A stretch of 64,000 nucleotides of DNA from Saccopteryx bilineata. Taxonomy: Eukaryota; Chordata; Mammalia; Chiroptera; Emballonuridae. Positions within the stretch are counted from its first letter, which is position 1. Each line of letters starts with the position of its first letter. The position numbers were made by a program, and so were the translations under genes. Positions 45,780-58,556 of the stretch are shown here, piece by piece. The stretch is taken from the NCBI RefSeq assembly GCF_036850765.1, contig NC_089490.1, positions 126,694,522 through 126,758,521 on the forward strand, read 5' to 3'. The notes below the pieces were generated by a model. That model did no database searches. It was not told the DNA's origin and was given only the letters and a program-made list of their open reading frames with translations.

Positions 45780-46620
45780 AACAACACAGCAATCCCACTT
45801 CTGTGTATTTGCCCAAGTGAAATGAGGTCTTTTGCCCGGCAAAAGACATGTAAAGAATGTTCAAAGCAGTGTTATTCATCATAGTCACAAACTGTCCATT
45901 AATCAGAGAATGGATAAACCATGTTGTGTCCACAGAAAGGAATTCTAAAAAGTAATGAAAAAGAATAAATTGCTGCTACTGCAACATCAATGAACTACAC
46001 AGACGTAATGTTGAACAAAAGAAACCAGCCACAAAAGAATATGCACTTTGCACTCTAGGTGTATAGCATTGTGAAAAAGCAACTCCTTGCCATCCAAGAG
46101 AATTTAAAACATAACGTCCACACAGAAACCTGTATATAAATGTATATTACATTATTCATAATAGCCAAAAATGGGAAACAACCGGAATCTCTTTCAAATG
46201 AAGATAAATAACAAACATGGTATATCCACACTGTAGAATGTTATTCAGCCATAAAAAGTAAAGTTACTGATTCATGATATGACATGGATAAACCTTGAAA
46301 ACATTATGTCATTATGTTAAGTGCCAGAAGCTAGTCACAAAAGCTTGTATGTTTCCATTTATATGAAATGTCGAGAATACGCAAATCCATAGGGGTAAAA
46401 AGTGGATTAGTGGTTGCCTGCAGTAGAAGGAGGAAGGGAATGAGGAGTGACGGCCAACGGCTATATCTTTTGGGGGTAATGACATTACCCCCAAAAGTAT
46501 ATTTTGGGGGTTCTGAAATTAGAGTGGCAACAATTACACAAACTTTTGAATACATTAATAACCACTGAATTATGCACTTTAAAGGGTGAATTTTAAGGCA
46601 TTGTATCTCAATAAAAATCT
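45780..46620 (+). mobile_element. Two old L1 3' ends side by side
   Basis: 45780-46080 and 46090-46620 each contain the L1 ORF2-end motif (GAGAATGGATAAACCATGTT; TATTCAGCCATAAAAAGTAA) followed by 3' UTR, so they are two separate fragments in the same orientation. No open coding. Confidence 0.8.
46467..46497. repeat. Perfect 15-bp inverted repeat with 1-nt spacer
   Basis: CTTTTGGGGGTAATG, then A, then CATTACCCCCAAAAG. Lies in the 3' UTR part of an old L1. There is no T-run placed as in a bacterial terminator, and none is expected in this genome. Confidence 0.95.
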
Positions 46621-46849
46621 TAATTTTAAAAAGCATATGTACAATACATTTTTCTTACTCTGATCACCTTATAATTTTATTTTTCAATTACAGCTTACAT
46701 TCAAGTATCTACCTGGCACCATTCATAATAATTACAATATTATTGACTATATTTCCTATGCTGTACTTTATATCCTTGTGACAATTCATAACACTATGGC
46801 CAGGTAAACCCTACAGAATATTATCTAGCACACAGTACGTGTTCAGTGA

Positions 46850-47520
46850 AGTAACTTCATCTTGCCAGTTGCCTGGATTAAAAATCCTAGATCCATTCTT
46901 GACTCCTACTTCTTTTATCTCATGTCCAAAATAATAAAACCCCTATCGGCTCTACCATTAAAATCTGATTTCTTACCAGCTCATGGACGTGATCCAAATA
47001 ACCACAATTTCTCCCCTGGAGACAGAAGGAGCATCTAAACAACCTCCCTGTGTCTTCCCCTCTCCCTCTGACAGCAGATTCTTCACAGAAGGGGGCAGGG
47101 AGCTGCTCAAAGGTGAGTCAAGTCCTGTCAGCCTCTGCTCAAACCCTCCAATGGCTCTCCTCCTCCATCACCCCCCAAGGACCCGCCTGAGCTCACCTGC
47201 TACCCGCAGGCCATTCACTAGCTCCACCCACCCAGCCCACTTGCTTGGTAGTACGCTTCACCCTATATCAGGACCTTTGACCTTGGTGATCCTCTTGCCT
47301 TTTCCTTTTTCCCACGATTTCTGCATAGTCAGACTCCCTCTCCTACTTGAGGCCTCCATGCAAACACCAGTGGGGCCTTCCCTGGCACTGTGAGAAAGCA
47401 ACTCCTTGCCAGCCAGCACACCTTGTGACCCTGCTTTATTTTTCTTCAAAGTATGTCACTATCTGATAAATGCCTGGCTCTTAGTAGGTACTCAGTAAAT
47501 GTTTCCTGAGTGAACAAATA
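46850..47520 (+). mobile_element. L2 LINE 3' region
   Basis: TGCTTTATTTTTCTTCAAAG, TAAATGCCTGGCTCTTAGTA and TACTCAGTAAATGTTTCCTG at the 3' end, preceded by TGAGGCCTCCATGC and CCTTCCCTGGCAC, are L2 3' sequence. The open frame 46983-47393 lies within it. Confidence 0.75.
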
Positions 47521-48799
47521 GGCACCCATAAATGAGTGAGATAAATAAATATGTTATAGTAATTCCTGGATGTTGAATAAAATTCCACGACCTTCAATAC
47601 ATTATGCATTTTGTTTATCCTAAGGATGGAATTTTTTTGACCATTAACAGGAAATACACAGAACCTGCAATTTACCAGGTTTTGTGATAAGCCTAGAAAG
47701 TCAATCAAAAACCAATAATCAAAAAGATTGCTCTCTTTCTTGATTGTCTGACCATCTCCGGGGCCTTTGGAGAAAGTGGTCAGTATGATCTTTTACATGG
47801 AAAACGTGAGTATTGAGGACAATACTATTGCAGGAAAAATGTTACTCATTTATACTGTCAGGAGCTTTCTGGTAAAAATCAGGCAAATGATGGTTAGGTG
47901 CCACTTTTTTCAGAGACCATGTCTTGCAAAAGTGAGAAAGATTTCCCAGGCAGCAACTTTACAAATGTTCTCAAGGGTCAAAAGAGGCCTATCCTGTGAA
48001 CAGATTATCAAGGGCTTGCCAGAACAGGAGGACTTTGATGTCACCGGGAATGACAAACACCAGACCCTGCGCTCCGGCCTGCTAGATGAAAACCTGGGAA
48101 TATAAAGGAGGTCTGCTGCTTTTTTCCTTTCACCCTTTAACAAACACAGACATCAAGCAGATGCGACTTCATTAAACAGGAGCTGGTTCAACTGATGAGC
48201 AGTTTGGACTGCACTTCTAATGATGACACATTGTGATGTTCCCACTCCATGTGAATGGATCCAGGCCAACAATGTAACCAACCCTCTGTACCACAGACAT
48301 GAAAGTTTCTTTGAAGCACTAATTTGAGAGACTGTTCACAATCTGGTTAATGGTGCCGAATGATTTTTTGATAGCTAAAACTGCAAACTGGAACTAATGG
48401 CTTGTTAGAACAATTGCTACTGAGCATGCTGACTCATGCAATTTCAAGAAGCACCCCTCCATCCTTCCCAGAACCACTACCCCAAGAAAGGAGGAGACTT
48501 TCCTTAACAAAATCCTCATGGACAGAAGGTATGGAAGTCTATGAGAAACCCACAATGTAACCAAGCAAACATTAGAAAATCATTGGCTTTGGAAAGAGAA
48601 GGAAAAAACTGTGGTGGTCACAATGTTGTTTTGTGGAACAGTTACCAAAAAGCTCTTAGGTGGCTCTACTTAACCTATACAAAAAGAATGACGCCAATGT
48701 GGTTTCTTACAAAATAACTCAAATTTTAGTCCCCTTACTGAGAACAGAGAGTAGCACAATATATATTCAATCAACGCCAATATAATTGAACTTAACTCT

Positions 48800-49010
48800 A
48801 AAACATAAACATCATCCTTCCAAGAAGCCTTCCTTGACTATATCTGCTCACCTTCCTCCCCCCAAAAAAACCCTTCTCCGACCCCTACAATACTTACTCT
48901 CCAACAATGATTACAAATTGTTTTGGTTATTCTTTAATTATTTTATGCATATATGCTTATCTTCCCAACTTATCTCCAACTCCCTCAAATTTAGAGATTG
49001 AGTTTTAAAT
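48800..49010 (+). mobile_element. L2 fragment
   Basis: CATCCTTCCAAGAAGCCTTC CTTGACTA and the later TTATTTTATGCATATATGCT ... TCCCTCAAATTTAGAGATTG are diverged L2. Confidence 0.55.
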
Positions 49011-49132
49011 TTCTTTTGTATAACCCAACAGTATGTAACTGGGGAAGGGGGGCACAGGGTGGGATGTAACATGAAACCTCTCTCTCTCCCCACTGACCCT
49101 AATGAGCACAAACAGCTCAAAATGTAATATTC

Positions 49133-49167
<35 letters not shown>

Positions 49168-49185
49168 TGTGTGCACGCGCGCACG
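49133..49185. repeat. (AC)n-(GT)n-GCACGCGCGCAC alternating tract
   Basis: About 30 nt of AC, then GTGTGTGTGCACGCGCGCAC. Alternates purine and pyrimidine almost without a break for about 50 bp. Confidence 0.93.
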
Positions 49186-50079
49186 TTCTTGTATGGTCTT
49201 CTTGAGCAGCTTCTTTGCGGACCCAATAAAATATGCATGCAAATGCAGGGAACCTGGAGAATGAGCCCATTCTGCTTCGCCCTGTCCCACACACGCTGAG
49301 CTAGAGAGGACAGGGCCAGTGTGTTCTGTGCTATTCAGGAAGCACTGGACGTGAGTTTGAATAGAAAATGAGCAGAAACAACCTGACAATGGGCTGCTCT
49401 AAAACATGTAAACAACCTTCCTTGCATGCTGCTTGATCCCACTTCTTGTGGCACGCCTCCTCCGAGACCTGGTCCAGTAACTTACGTCTATGTCAAGAGT
49501 CAGTGGGAGATTTTAGAGACTCCCACCTCCCCCGGCTTGCTGAGAGCATCACAATCTTTTTTCTTACTGAAGCACATGAGGGCCATTCAGAACTAATTCA
49601 TATAGTACTCACCACTAAGATCCACACAAAGAAAAATAAGAGGTTTCTCCAGGTAATTCAGAAAAATTGGGTATTTCAAAACAGTGCACCTGCCTTTTTC
49701 TCCAAAGATATCAAGTGTTCTCTTATCAGTTATTGTGTATGAGTTGTTTTGTTTGGACTCTTAATTAACTTGAGTCTAATTCTCTTAGTAGCTACATAAG
49801 AAAGACTATAAAATTGAGAAAAGTATGCTTCCAGATTCCCTTTCAAATACACAAAAACACTTTGTGTGATAAATATCCAATAATTCAAAACCGAGCAATT
49901 GCTCAGGTCAGGGCCAAACTGTCTGAAAAGGTAATCAGTTTTCCAAAGTTTCTCTACATGGGTTAAGCACTACTTATGTTTCAAAGACCATGTGATTATA
50001 TCTGAACTTTCAGTGAGTACATAAAAATGTACATGTTTAAAATTACAAAGAAAAAATAATTCATGACATTTGCCTTTAT

Positions 50080-50165
50080 TTATTTACTCATTCATTTATC
50101 CATTCATTCACTCATTGTGTTCTCAGTTTTACAATGAACTGCGCTTTCAGCTCTGAAAATACCTC
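50080..50165 (-). mobile_element. L2 3' end fragment, antisense
   Basis: TTTATTTACTCATTCATTTA and a CATTCATTCACTCATTGTGT run lead into degenerate L2-like sequence. Weak call; a simple (CATT)n repeat is the alternative. Confidence 0.35.
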
Positions 50166-52239
50166 TCACCTAAAACCTTGGTCCCCACTTGATTGTTAGT
50201 ACTGCTACCCCTACAATTCTCACTTTCTCATTGATGACATTATCTGTTTCTGAGAGTAGCCATCTCTGACAGGTATGTATTACAAAGAACCATATAAAAC
50301 TACCACTTGTGTAGATTTACAAAATAAAATACTGGTAATTTCATATAGTTCAAACCCAATGTCTGCTTAAAATACCTTCAGTTTCTCTCTTCTTTACACT
50401 ACTCGCTCAAATATTATAAAGTTTTGTCTAATTAAATTCCATGAGTTTATTTTGATATATCTCTTTTTCTCTTTTACAGCCACCATTCTCCATCTGCTAA
50501 ATTTTGCCAAAGCACATCACTCACCACTTCTCACAGGACAGCTGTCCCTTGTCCTTGCTTGATCTCCATCACTCCTATCTCTCCTTCTAACTCAAGTCTC
50601 AAGACCCCTGGGGTCAGTTTCTTCAATACAGCTTTCAACAGATCATGCAGTTCAAAACTTCTTCTGCATCAAATGCAAATTTATTTACTTCATTTTGAGT
50701 GTCCACCAGCATGTCACCTATCCCATGTCATTAATTCATTTACCTTTGTCATTATTCCTCAACAGATTTTGTTCTAGACAAAAATTTTTAAAAATTTCCT
50801 GTGCCAAACCCATCTCTCTTTTTTTTTATTCATCTGAATAATTCAGTCTTTTGAATTGGGAAACAATGAAATACCAATATGTCCTACTATGATATATTCA
50901 CCACCTGCCCTTGATTCTGTAAGAAGAAACAAAGACCCTTGTTTTCAAGTATGGTGCCAAAATTGTAACAGTTCATCTGTAAAGATTACCACCAAATACA
51001 TTTCTTATAGAATACAAGCCTACAGATCTCAGGCAATGCAAACGTTAACTAGTCCCTTAGCTTCTTATGTTATCAATTTCCACAGATGTCATAAAAGTAG
51101 GAATAAACACCAAAAATCAATTTCCTTTATTATGACGGATGTCCTCTATCTAATAGACTTCCTGCATCAATTAGTCATTTTAAATACTATGAATCATTTG
51201 AAATTGAACAAGGCATGCATGTTTTACTAATCACAGATAGCTTTTTCCCCCTGGCACTGTTAGAATAACCTTCACAGCTGTTATTAATATTTGCTGAATG
51301 ACCAACAGGTAGAAAGCATAGAGCCAGAACTGAAAAATCTAACAAGACAAAGAACAACAGTCTTGAGTAAACCATTAGGAAAACAAACTATTTTGGTCCC
51401 ACTAGAGAATCAAGTGAAAAACAAGAAGTCGTGCTTCTAACTCCTACTATGAATATTAATGTAACTTTATATAATAGCAGCACATTTCATTTTGAATCAA
51501 AAGAACTTTTTCTCAATTTGGAAATTATTCACCTTGATATTGAGCTTCAGGTCACAGATTTAGATTTCCAAGTTCAATACCCAATAAATTCTTGATTTTC
51601 ACTTTGTAATCTGAGTAGACAGTTACCACAGCTATGGACTCCAACTGCCCAGCCCTTCCACTAAGTAATATTATATTCTATGCATTTATTGTTACCTCTT
51701 ACACTAGACATCTCTCTGAAGGCATGCCACACTCACCCTTGTCCTTATTATTTCCTTGTAGATAGTAAATCATTTGACCCCTCCTTCTGGTAACAGCTAG
51801 GGTAAACTCAAGATTAACACCTCATCTCAAAATAACTGAATCTAAGATGTGCAATGTCAAGGAGATGGCCTTTGTTCAAGAGCTCTGCCCTACAGAGGTC
51901 CTCTATACTTGATGGTGGCTGATTAATAAGGTCACCATGCCCTTTATTTCAAATCCAGGACATCTCTAAAAGTTAAGAGAACCACTGTAATTACACTGGC
52001 AATAAGTGAAAACCAGGATCGTTCCAAGCAAAATGGAACATACAGTTACAAACAATTAGCCCAAACAGATCCTCTCTCTGTATATGAGACTTAGGAAGAA
52101 AGCCAGAAAAAAATGGAGTGAAACCAATTTAAAAAAAAATCTTAAGGCAGAAGAAAAAGAAGGAGGTATTATGAGTGAACAGAAAAGGTGAGACAAAGTG
52201 GAATGGAGAGAAACTCTTCCATGGTGTTAGGAAAAGTAG

Positions 52240-52410
52240 CTAACATTTCAGACACTGTGCTAACAACTTGAGATGTCTTGTTGCACTGAACATCCAAAGC
52301 AATTCTATGAGGTAGCTATAATTGCTCGCCATCCCCACTTTACAAATAAATTAAGTGAAGACATCTGCCCAAGATCATGCAGCTAGTTAACACCACCCAG
52401 GCAATGAAAA
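52240..52410 (+). mobile_element. MIR SINE
   Basis: CAGACACTGTGCTAACAACT, TTCTATGAGGTAGCTATAAT and CCCAAGATCATGCAGCTAGT follow MIR order. Confidence 0.8.
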
Positions 52411-52639
52411 CAGCTGAGTCATCATAATGGCAACAACAAAAAAAAATGCGGGCAACAGGTTCCACAAAGGTGTGCACATTCCAAGGGTGTGCCCAGTAGG
52501 TACGGAAGAACATGCAAGAAATTAAATTTATATTTACTTTTAACTTCTATTTATAAATTGTATATATTCAAGATTGTACAGAATTCAGAATTACAGTAAT
52601 ACATAGGTATAATTTATAAGTAAGTGTGTATCTATAATG

Positions 52640-52692
52640 CTTACTATTTTTTTTCTGAAGGGGCGTATGATCAAAAAGTTGAAAGACCACTG
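52640..52692. mobile_element. hAT element right end
   Basis: GGGGCGTATGATCAAAAAGT followed by TGAAAGACCACTG is the right terminus of a MER5-like hAT element. The left end was not found convincingly. Confidence 0.5.
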
Positions 52693-53256
52693 CACTGCCC
52701 TAGAGCTGAGCACAATGGATGCCCACTTCTGAGACGGCAGTTCCTACAGTCACTGTAGCATCACCAGGACTGAGCTCCAACTGCTAGAGTCCGTGTTGCA
52801 GCCAGGATGTTGTGGTGACCAAGACTGATTCATATCCCTGGCGTTTCTAGATGTCCCAACAATAAATTCCCATCAACTGAAATCAACTGTGCTTGAAATG
52901 TCAATAGCAAAATCTCATACTAGAAGTTTTAAAGGTCCTAAAGCCAACATATAATAGTTAACTACAATTTGATTCCGAAGAAAACTTTCCCAAATTAAAA
53001 GTCTACCTCTCTTCCTGCCTCCTTTTCCCCCTACATTGGCTCCCTTTTCCATCTCTGTCTCTTAGGCCACAGAGAACCCATCTCTTTCTCATTCCCTCTT
53101 TCCACCTTTCTCACTCTTCACCACCCCTCATTTCTAATCTTCTTTCTTCTTTCACTCGACATAGTATATAAAAGTATATGTAAGTATCCATATAATATAC
53201 ATCGTCTCCTCTTCTCAGTTTTAAAAGATTATTCGACCATGAAAATTAAAAATAAA

Positions 53257-53612
53257 GCCTGACTAGTAGTGGCACATTGGATAGAATATCAACACGGGAC
53301 ACTAAGGTCCAGGGTTCAAATCCCTGAGGTCACCAGCTTGAGCACAGGCTCATCCGTCTTGAGTGCAAGTTCATCAGCGAGAGCACGGGGTCACTGGCTT
53401 GAGAGTGGAATCATCGACATGATCCCATGGTCGCTGGCTTGAGCCCAAAGGTCACTGTCTTGAGCCTAAGGTTGCTGGCTTAAGTCAGGGATCACTGGCT
53501 CAGCTGAATCCCCCTGGTCAAGGCACATAGGAGAAGCAATCAATAAACTAAAAGTAACACAACTACTAGTTGATGCTTCTCATCTCTCTCCCTTCCTGTC
53601 TTTCTCTTTAAA
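53257..53612 (+). mobile_element. tRNA-derived SINE, GCCTGACCAGG family, long-module form, old
   Basis: Diverged head GCCTGACTAGTAGTGGCACA, then eight or so CTTGAG-type modules, the most in this window. Tail A-poor. Confidence 0.87.
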
Positions 53613-54099
53613 GAAAAAATTAGAAATAATAAAATACTACCTAGTCCCTAACAAACGACTGCCAGTGTTAGTTTCTTCCCCCTTCTGAGCATCTGTTGCA
53701 GAGCAATTGGTTACCTTTGTCAAATCAATAGCCCTTGGAGAGAAACAGAAGGATTCCCTGCATTAACACTAGCTTTCCCTATAAACACAGCCCTTCTAGC
53801 CATAATGGCTCTGAAAATTTTCAACTTTCTAACATTTCTATTAAAGACACAAGTCCAGTGTATAAAACTTCTTATTAGAAAAAAAGGATGTCCACACCTT
53901 CACAAATCAGACACTGAAAGAGAAGCTCCAGATATGACATGAGAGCTGATCCAGTAGCCAGACTGTCCTACTAAGTTTCAATTTCTACTATGGTTGTTTC
54001 GCCAGCTGCAACCTACATGCCCATCTCTCAAGAGTCCATAACTCCTCCTTTTGAACTGGACAAATGGGTGGAAAGAAGGATTTTCTATATTCTTCTTAG

Positions 54100-55050
54100 G
54101 TCAGATTGATAGAGCAGGTACTTAGACAGGCATGAGCAGAGCAGGAATAATAGGCCAGGTATAGAATGTCACCAAGGCAGAAAGTCCCAGGTGCCAAGCA
54201 TAGGCAAAACTCAGAAAACAAGTATTATAGGCTAGGACCTGCCCCCAGGGTGACCTTTACTCCCCTGGCATGTTGCTAGGCGTGAAGTTTCAACCCCCTT
54301 AGAAGAAGAACAATGGGCCAGAAAATAGCCTCATACAACTTCCATACAAGTCCTTGCATGACCACTCCCTTAAGCATTAAGCCCCCAGGACAATGAGGTT
54401 CTGACCCACATCAAATAATATTAGGAACAAAGCTTTGGGTCTGTTGACCACAGACACAGAGTTCTGGTCAGACTAGCGATAAAATCTAGGTCTCAGTTGT
54501 GCTTCACCTCCCGGTCCCTAAGAGCAGCAAAACCAGGATGCTGGCATCAGGACCAGATGTAATAACAAATGACCACCTCTCCCAGTGCCAACCAATCAGT
54601 AAAGACCATGACCCTAAAAGGACACACAAACTAGAAAGCTGATGAATATTGCATTGAGATCCTCACCTGAGACCTCTCCTAAAATCCCCACCTTTGGAAA
54701 ACAGATGAAAACCCTTAAGATGAAAAAAATCCAGTCGATGCTCTTTCTCTCTTTAGAGAGCATGCCTGCGTCCTTCCCCAATCCCTCCTTTCCTCAGGCG
54801 CGTTCCCTTTCTAGAGCACACTAGCGCCTTTCTCCCTCTTCTCTCCTCAGGCGCATTATCTTTGCTTTCTCTCTCCTGAGCTCCGTGGGCCCTCCTTTTG
54901 GTTCTGTAACTTGTTTCCTGAGCCCACACAGCCCAGCTGCTCACTGCTTCTGCCTCTGTGACTTTCCCACTCCAAATAAACTTTCTCCTGCAATAGAGTT
55001 CTCAGCTCTGAATTCTTTCTTAGCTGAACTCAAGAGCTGAGGTCTAACTA
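54100..55050 (+). mobile_element. Class I endogenous retrovirus solo LTR
   Basis: AACCAATCAGTAAAGACCAT (CCAAT-type element), a CT-rich R region, the AATAAACTTTCTCCTGCAAT polyadenylation region and TTCTTTCTTAGCTGAACTCA near the end are the usual order of a gammaretrovirus-like LTR. No internal genes. Ends not fixed. Confidence 0.7.
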
Positions 55051-56400
55051 CACTATTAATAAAATGAAATTAGCCAGCATTTTATTTCAATTTCTCTTAT
55101 TAAATGCCAAGGGAACCATCAATGGAAATATTTACAAATCCCATGTTTTTCAAACAACAGATTACTCATCACCTATGGACGACATTCATATCTGTACATT
55201 CATAGTCCTCCTCAGAGGTCTGGGCACAGCAAGCCATTCACACACTGAGGGCAGAAACACTATCTGTATAGTATACAATAAAATCTTCAGTGTCTATCAA
55301 AGTACTTACCACATATGTATGTCAAATCATTACACTGTTACATGTTAAATATATACAATTTTATTTGTCAATAAAGTGGGGAATTTTTTAAAAAACTTTA
55401 AAATGCCTAACATAAAAAGTGTCAATAAATACTTTAGAAATAAAAGAATGATGCAGAAATATAACTTCTCACCTTTCAAAAGAAATACTCCTCCCAAAAA
55501 GTAGGTGATGGGCCATTATAGAAACAAATAGAAAGAATTTCCTTCTCTTAGTAACAAGACAGTTATTCTTTCAAAATTCTCTTACAAGAGAGTTGTCTTG
55601 CATTTTGAAAACAAATTCAAAAGAGCAGGGTTTATTGTCCTTAGTCCATGTAAATAAACCACAGTAGCAAACACAGGAACCACCTAAAATACATTATTCA
55701 TTTCATTACAGCATAGCTCTTTTGCAAAGGAACACAAAGAGTAGTTTATAACTGTCTGCCTTCCCTTAATAGCTGCTATTCAAATGGTGAGGTGTCATTT
55801 GGTTATAAATTATATCTTACCCAAGGAAATTGCACTGGCTTTGCAAACACCAAGCAAATTCAGAGATATTAAATACAAGATTACTAACTCTATGTGCTGG
55901 CACACACAAACTACCTAATGAAAGATGAGAAAGAGTACTTCAAAGACGAAAGAGTAATTAGAGGTGGTGGAGCAGGACTGAAGGACAGTGCAACAGGGCA
56001 TGGAGAGAGCAGCCCAGGACCCAGCTGGCTGACCTTCACATCATCTTTTCTAGAGCTGCCAGTGTTTAATGTTAACTCTTCCATGAAGCCTGAACAAACT
56101 CTGAACTAATGAAAGTCACAGCAATGTGGAGGTCACCAGAATCTGATATAACTGCATCGGAAAAATAATGATGAAATCAAAAACAACTCAGCATTTCAAG
56201 GAAGAAAGGAAAAAAAGAAGGGACAGTTAAATATATCTTAACGTCCACATCTCTGATTCTTAATAATTTAGGGAATGATGGTTAGGAAAAAAAAAAAAAA
56301 AACCTTACTGATCCTCCTTATGCCCATAGCTGTGTTAGTTATTTTACACAAATTATTTTATTTAACTTTCACATAACCCCAATATGTCTACAACACCATC

Positions 56401-57025
56401 TGTAAGGCCAGAGGCCGCCACCGTTGTGGCCACGCACATGCAGATTCTCAATAAAATAAGGCAGGCAGTAAAGAAACAGTACAGCCAAAAATGGTGGGCC
56501 ATTCCTTTATTAAAGTCTCACACCAGCCGACGAGCAGCACACACAGGGAAAACACTTCCCTTTCACTCAGGGCTCCCAAAGCCCTGCCACATTCTCCGGT
56601 TCCACAACCAGGAGAATCTCCTTGGTTTCCCCTAGAATCAAAGGCCCCACCAGTCTCAGTAGGGTTCCCAAAGCCCCTCAGCTCTGGTTCCCCATCTGCA
56701 CACCTCCTCTTTCTCGGCACAAACTGGTTTCTTCCTCAGCACTCTGCATTCTCTCTGGTCTCACTCTGCGAACATGGCTTCTCTCTCTTTCCCTGCCAAC
56801 ATGGCTTCTTTCTTTTTCTCCTTCTGCTCTCTCTCTTTTCAAAACTTTCAGGCACAAAAACCCTCTCCTCCAGCAAACATTAGCAAAACAATGGCCCTTC
56901 CCAAGCAGGAAGGTAATTGGCAATTTCACAGACCACATATACCTGGCGCTGCCCAGCCCCCAATGCAAACTATAAGCAAGCAAACATGAAAATCATATTT
57001 TACAAACTCATTTGACCAACACTCA
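56401..57025 (+). mobile_element. Endogenous retrovirus solo LTR, same family as 35005
   Basis: Begins TGTAAGGCCAGAGG and may end ...CCAACACTCA, with possible 5-bp duplication CCATC/CCATT. CCATTCCTTTATTAAAGTCT corresponds to the polyadenylation region of the other copy. The CT-rich middle (56560-56870) yields overlapping open frames on both strands that I do not regard as genes. Confidence 0.6.
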
Positions 57026-58199
57026 CCATTTTGCAGGGTGCACTGGGACAAAGTGGGGTTAAGTAGCCTCTCATAACCACATACCTATGAAGCAGCACAG
57101 CCAGGGGTCAAAACACCAATCAGCCTGACTCCATTACACCCCAGGTTGGAAAGAGAAGCTCTCAGCCAGGAACCGAGTGCCAAAACTGTGGTTCCAGCAG
57201 AGAAGGAAGCCCAGTCGCCCTGAGAAATTCACTGTATATAATGGGTTAACTTCACTCATACCCACGTAGAATGGACTGGTTAGGCATCATCCTAAAGAAC
57301 TGAGAAAAGTAACTCACACACCTTACTATGTTCTGCGGTAGTCGAAGAATGCTGGTGAGAAAGGCTGGGATGGAGCATCTGCTGGTTTTCTCGGAATTGC
57401 GTAAAAACACATCGTCTCTGAGATCCAGCAATGCTGCTCCTAGGAAAATACCCTGGTAGAAAAATGCCAAGGGCCTTTGGTAATGTGGTGAAGCCTACAC
57501 TTTTCAGAATAATGGTTGACTATCAACATTCATAGATGAAGGCAATGAATTAGTGAGAACAATGAAATTCCTGAAACCAACAGAAAAGAAATGAAAGATG
57601 TAATGTTCTTCCCATCCAAGTTCATGGACCCAGAAAACAATCAGACACGTACATTTAATTTAGGGATGCATACATATGTGGTAAGTAATAAAACTGAAGA
57701 AAAGAAAGGGAATGATGAACATGAAACTTAGTCTAGAAGGTTAATTTTGTGGGGAAAGAAAGGAGATACAATTATTTAGGGGCACAAAAGGAACTTTTTA
57801 ATCACTTGTAAGTCTATTTCTGAAGCTTAGAAGTTGGTAAGCATTCATGTTTTTTTAAGAGTGCTATTAGTGAAGAATTTTTTACCCGTTTTCTTTGCTT
57901 TTTTCTGGTGATAGCAACTCAAATAGTGAAACTATGGTATTCTACCCTTTTATTTACACAGCCTTTACACAAGGAAGGGAAGGGGCTTACCTGATTATCT
58001 AAACACTACCTGTGACTGGGTAGGGAGCCCTGCTTCATTATAGATTCACAATTAGTGAACACACTTGACCACAGTGCCTTCAGCCAAATCTTCAAACCGA
58101 GCCTCTCTCATACAAAAGATGAACATTTTTTTGGTATCTGTATTTCCCACCCACTTCAACTTGTCCTCAGTGAAAAAGAAAAAAGCTGCCCTACTTTGA

Positions 58200-58556
58200 G
58201 ATTTATTATAAAGCTACATTAAGTGAAACATGATTTTTAGGGCAGTGAAACTACTTTGTGTGATACAGTAGCAGTGAATATATGTCATTAAACATTTGTC
58301 AAACCCTACAGAATCTACAAAAGCAATGGTAAAACCCTAGTGTAAACTGTGGAGTTCGGGTGATAATGATATGTCTATGTATGAAGATTCACCAATTGTA
58401 ACAAATGTATCACTCTAGTGAGAATTGTTGATTATGGGAAGGCTACATATTAGTGGGAGCAGATGGTCTATGGGAAATCTCTGTACCATGTGTTTAATTT
58501 TGCTGTGAAGCTAAAACTGCTCTAAAAATAAGTGTTTATTAAAAAAAAAAAAAAAA
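58200..58556 (+). mobile_element. Old L1 3' UTR with A tail
   Basis: TATGGGAAATCTCTGTACCA and TTTTGCTGTGAAGCTAAAAC TGCTCTAAAAATAAG followed by a poly-A run are a standard old mammalian L1 3' end. Confidence 0.8.

Noticed and set aside
47767..48105. 112-codon open frame (plus) with moderately protein-like composition
   Set aside because: I cannot relate it to any family, the flanks show no splice sites in the right phase or poly-A tail, and there is no target duplication to support a processed pseudogene. Left as unrecognised; a translated search would decide.
56491..56983. Overlapping 100- to 130-codon frames on both strands
   Set aside because: They fall within the CT-rich middle of a solo LTR. 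No viral protein similarity is visible.
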